Shown: positions 61,559 to 64,000 of the stretch, in pieces
Layout of the letters: each line of letters begins with the position of its first letter
Position numbering within the stretch: the first letter of the stretch is position 1
The notes under the pieces: generated by a model
What the model was told of the DNA's origin: nothing
What the model saw: only the letters and a program-made list of their open reading frames with translations
The model's database searches: none
Made by a program: the position numbers and the translations under genes
Assembly: GCA_964509425.1 (NCBI GenBank)
Contig: CAZDWZ010000002.1
Location: 434,001-498,000 of the forward strand
Direction: 5' to 3'
Source: CAZDWZ01 sp964509425
GTDB lineage: Bacteria > Bdellovibrionota_C > UBA2361 > SZUA-149 > CAZDWZ01
DNA: 64,000 nt

Positions 61559-61811
61559 TCTGGACCCCTAACTCCAAAAAAAGCCGAGCGATACTTGTTT
61601 CGACGCAGGTGAGATTGGAACGGCGTAATACGAGTTGTTGAGATTCCTAAATGGATTCCACTCTTACCCATATAGGGTCGAAGTTAGGAGAACATCGTGG
61701 CGAAAATCTCATTTGGTTCGGGTATCTCAGAGACACGAACGCCACGAATTTGGGGACGGCAGAGTATCACGAAATCAGATAAAAATACAGAGTTTGGAAA
61801 GACTAATGGGC

Positions 61812-61894
61812 CGAAGCGGGCGGGAGTAAAAATCCAACCTTCACCGGAACTGCGTTCACGGTAAAACCTCCATCTTCGTGATGTGGCCGCTTCG
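61812..61894 (-). ncRNA. Candidate structured RNA element, copy 2
   Basis: Read on minus, starting just 5 nt after the stop of the 61900-62622 gene: P1 CGAAGCG with CGCUUCG; hairpin CAUC-(ACGAA)-GAUG; hairpin ACCGuGAAC-(GCA)-GUUCCGGU; hairpin GGUUGGA-(UUUUUAC)-UCCCGCC with one mismatch. Order, loop lengths and linkers (GGUUUU before and GAA after the third helix) agree with copy 1, while the helix bases differ in a compensating way. The total length is 83 nt against 81. Confidence 0.6.
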
Positions 61895-61899
61895 TTTTT

Positions 61900-62622
61900 T
61901 TACAACTCGCCATCAGTGCCTCCCGGCAAGAACAGGGAGAGCAGGATGTCGTTTAGCTCTCTCCGCATTGCTGGTTCGATCGGGCGCTCACGAAGGACTC
62001 CGTGCGCGTTCCGCTCGGACAGGAACCGGAGCAGCGGCCCATGCTCTGCCGGCGAAAGCACCTTTGTTGAAGCGACCAGATGGCGATAGGCAATCCATGC
62101 CTCAACGAGCTCTCGGCGTTCGGCCTTTCGCATGGATTTCCATTCGACATCCATGAGATCACAAAACGCCGGGAAGGTGTCCGGATGACCGTTGGCTCCT
62201 CGAAAGCGCTCCATGAACTCGGCGGGTGCTTTTGCCGACGCGTACTGCCGCATCCAACGGATTCGCTCCATCGCCGGACCGCTGGTTCGCTTAACGTTCC
62301 CCTTGGTTTCGCGCTGCGTTTTCACGGCCGGTGCCGCTTCGGGTGCGCCGGTTGAGCCGCGATCACCGGACCGAAGAGCCGCGATCAGGGCAATCAAAAC
62401 ACTGAGCAGGCCGAGCACGTAGAGGCCCACTCGGCGCGACTCGACGGGTGTCACGATCGTCCCTGAACCCGCGCTGCCTCCGGCTGCGGACCCCTCGGGC
62501 TCTTCACTTCGGGCATCGACATCAGTTTCCACGCCGAAGCCCAGCGCAGCATCCACGCTCGCAGAGTCTCCGGAGGGATTCGAATCACCAGAATATTCGT
62601 AACCAGGACATCCCACGTTCAT
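61900..62622 (-). CDS. Membrane-anchored protein with paralogous C-terminal domain, member 2
   Basis: 240 residues from ATG 62622, which has an AGGAGG site 5 nt upstream; a longer frame to 62700 has none. An acidic N-terminal part, one membrane helix (about 78-96, GLYVLGLLSVLIALIAAL), a basic linker, then the shared domain: RIRWMRQY, FPAFCDLMDVEWKSM, LVEAWIAYRHL, EHGPLLRFLSERN, RERPIEPAMRRELNDIL. Identity with member 1 in this domain is about half by eye. The two genes, each with its own 3' element, look like an old tandem duplication. Confidence 0.7.
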   Translation of the reverse strand: MNVGCPGYEYSGDSNPSGDSASVDAALGFGVETDVDARSEEPEGSAAGGSAGSGTIVTPVESRRVGLYVLGLLSVLIALIAALRSGDRGSTGAPEAAPAVKTQRETKGNVKRTSGPAMERIRWMRQYASAKAPAEFMERFRGANGHPDTFPAFCDLMDVEWKSMRKAERRELVEAWIAYRHLVASTKVLSPAEHGPLLRFLSERNAHGVLRERPIEPAMRRELNDILLSLFLPGGTDGEL

Positions 62623-62914
62623 TGATGCCTCCTGAAATGTTCGGCAGATTGTGACTGCCGGAAGTTGGGGGCAGACGGCGAAGTGATTTTGAGCGCACAT
62701 CTCCTTTCAGATTTCACTCCTACCCGTATAAAAACTACTGTTTAAAGATCCCGAACATCAGCGCGCATCCTACCACCGCAAAAGTTATAGTCTCGACTCA
62801 TAGTCTCGGACCTCTCTTTAGACAGGTTTCTGCAGCAATTCGAACGGCAAAGCTCATCCGCTTTCCCTCATTTTCGGTTCTTCGCTCTAGGGAAGCTCTG
62901 CTCACGTCTCATAT

Positions 62915-62994
62915 TTCTCTCGTGCTCCGGTGCTCTGTGGTTCATTTCTTTGATCTTTTTAAATTGAACCACAGAGCACCGCAGCACGAGAGAA
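62915..62994. repeat. Palindromic MITE/REP-like repeat, intergenic copy
   Basis: The arms 62915-62944 and 62965-62994 are inverted copies matching at 29 of 30 positions (core GTGCTCTGTGGTTCA), with a 20-bp AT-rich centre. Outer flanks CTAGGGAAG (near 62888) and CTTCCCTAG (near 63007) extend the symmetry, so the whole unit is about 130 bp. It shares the ACCACAGAG motif with the element at 9031-9136. The gap 62623-63104 holds this repeat and no gene. Confidence 0.85.
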
Positions 62995-63104
62995 AGTTAA
63001 TCAGACCTTCCCTAGAAGAGGCGACTCGGGTTTTTCCTTTAGGGCGTCGTACTGCGTTCTGAGATCGCATGTGGTAATTTTTCGGTGTCTCTTGGGTGTC
63101 ACTT

Positions 63105-64000
63105 ATGCCGCGAGAATTTATACATTGGGGTGTTGTTGAGCGCGTATTTGATCGCTTGCGCGTGGAGGCTCCAAATCTTGAGAATTTACTGAAGGATGGG
63201 CTTCCAGCGGCAAAGGCCGGAGCGATCGCTCACGATATTCCCTATTTTCTGCCCGGCGATACCGAGGGCTTTGATGCGATTGCCGCCGTTCTTCACGGCG
63301 CCTCTGGAGAAGACACTTTCGAACCCCTCCGAAATTTCTCATCGCTCATCCAACGGCAGACTCCGCGGGCCGATCAGGGCAGATTGTGGGCCTTCCTCGT
63401 CGGCATGGTATCGCATGTGGTCACCGACAGCAGGTTCCACCCCTTCGTGTATTACTGGACAGGTGATTACAACCATCCGGACCCCGAAGAACGCTCACGC
63501 GCACGCACCAGGCATCGATTATTCGAAGTGCAAATGGATCTGTCGTTTATCGAGCCGCAATCCTCGAAAGCGATTCCGCCCTTCGCCTCTATTTATTCAG
63601 AGCTTCCGGCGAGCGAGCGAAACGAGATTTGCATTCTGCTTGCGAGCAGCGTGCCCGCGCCGACCCTTCACGCCAGACGCCGAGTTCCCCTGAACCAAAA
63701 ATGGATGCGTGGATTCAAGAAATATTCGAGAGACCAACGACTTTTTCATTCGCACCTCGCCGGAGCCGGAATTCGGCTGCTTCATCAGTTAGCAGGGAAC
63801 CGCGGGCGAGAGCTCGACTCGCTTTTCTCTCACGGGCGAAAAAGTTTGGAGATGTTTCGGGCCGGCAAGATAAGTTACCGGAATCCGGTTTCAGGCGATG
63901 AGTCTCTCGATAACCTTGATTCTCTTTTTGAGAAATCTGTAAACGATTCCGTCTCGCTGCTTTGTGCGCTCGAGCCATTTGTATCAGGCGAGGCGTCAGT
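63105..64000 (+). CDS. Zinc-dependent phospholipase C family protein, 3'-truncated by window end
   Basis: The frame from ATG 63105 stays open to the window end (298 codons). The start MPREFIHWGVVERVFDRL is followed by AGAIAHDIPYFLPGD and WAFLVGMVSHVVTDSRFHPF, the His/Asp metal-binding pattern of the Zn_dep_PLPC family (PF00882), and later LFHSHLAGAGIRLLHQL. These proteins resemble bacterial phospholipase C / S1-P1-type trinuclear zinc enzymes; many bacterial members of this subgroup are uncharacterised and cytoplasmic. No signal peptide is visible. No strong ribosome site precedes the ATG. The C-terminus is unknown. Confidence 0.85.
   Translation, partial: MPREFIHWGVVERVFDRLRVEAPNLENLLKDGLPAAKAGAIAHDIPYFLPGDTEGFDAIAAVLHGASGEDTFEPLRNFSSLIQRQTPRADQGRLWAFLVGMVSHVVTDSRFHPFVYYWTGDYNHPDPEERSRARTRHRLFEVQMDLSFIEPQSSKAIPPFASIYSELPASERNEICILLASSVPAPTLHARRRVPLNQKWMRGFKKYSRDQRLFHSHLAGAGIRLLHQLAGNRGRELDSLFSHGRKSLEMFRAGKISYRNPVSGDESLDNLDSLFEKSVNDSVSLLCALEPFVSGEAS

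Overview
The window reads as one continuous stretch of a Gram-negative genome of moderate GC (I judge roughly low-to-mid 50s percent by eye). It carries an injectisome-type type III secretion (T3SS) locus, a Tad/Flp pilus locus, eukaryotic-type Ser/Thr kinase, FHA and PP2C signalling genes, and several modern-looking two-component regulators. This combination is known from deltaproteobacterial groups (Myxococcota, Bdellovibrionota) and from the PVC superphylum. I cannot place the organism more precisely. One gene (4949-6730) is much richer in GC than its surroundings and carries the N-terminal signature of Gemmata-type planctomycete secreted proteins, so it is a transfer or assembly-junction candidate.

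Layout. 0-4 kb: small conserved genes, purN (with an apparent ATT start) and hypothetical secreted or membrane proteins. 4.9-8.1 kb: two adjacent secreted HAF/beta-propeller-like proteins, one planctomycete-like and one with a PEP-CTERM tail. 8.2-12.2 kb: Tad minor pseudopilins (two TadE-like on minus, one TadG/VWA-like on plus); a palindromic repeat is inserted inside one TadE-like coding sequence. 13-19 kb: CsbD stress protein and a plus-strand signalling block (histidine kinase, response regulator, REC-PAS-HisKA_2 kinase, REC-Crp fusion). 18.9-24.3 kb: a minimal biosynthetic cluster of NodU-type carbamoyltransferase and a half-C/A/PCP NRPS protein whose start codons abut head to head, plus a methyltransferase. 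24.3-35.3 kb (minus): T3SS operon sctV, pseudokinase/helical-repeat protein, two FHA proteins, sctJ, a 74-residue protein, sctO, sctQ. The ATPase, export-gate, ring and secretin genes are not in the window. 35.6-48.9 kb (mostly minus): Tad genes tadC, tadB, cpaF, cpaB, then a sterol-desaturase/creatininase divergent pair, a monocistronic Flp pilin, and an operon PP2C-FHA-kinase-cpaE. 49-54.6 kb: small proteins and a catabolic group (M20 carbamoylase/allantoate amidohydrolase, TrmB-type regulator, GhrA-like dehydrogenase, periplasmic binding protein, glyoxalase-fold protein). 54.7-60.7 kb: three polytopic GT-C-like membrane proteins, a divergent Tad pseudopilin-like protein and an App1-like phosphatase. 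60.7-62.6 kb: two paralogous membrane-anchored proteins, each followed by a similar 81-83 nt element that folds into the same four-way junction with compensatory changes. The window ends inside a zinc-dependent phospholipase C family gene.

How the parts may work together: phosphothreonine signalling genes are interleaved with both surface machines. An active kinase, an FHA reader and a PP2C phosphatase share an operon with the Tad gene cpaE; a pseudokinase and two FHA proteins share an operon with sctV/J/O/Q. This suggests that assembly or activity of the secretion system and the pilus is controlled post-translationally. The strongest candidates for something undescribed are the twin structured elements at 60.7 and 61.8 kb, the FHA/pseudokinase-rich T3SS operon, and the small carbamoyltransferase-NRPS cluster.
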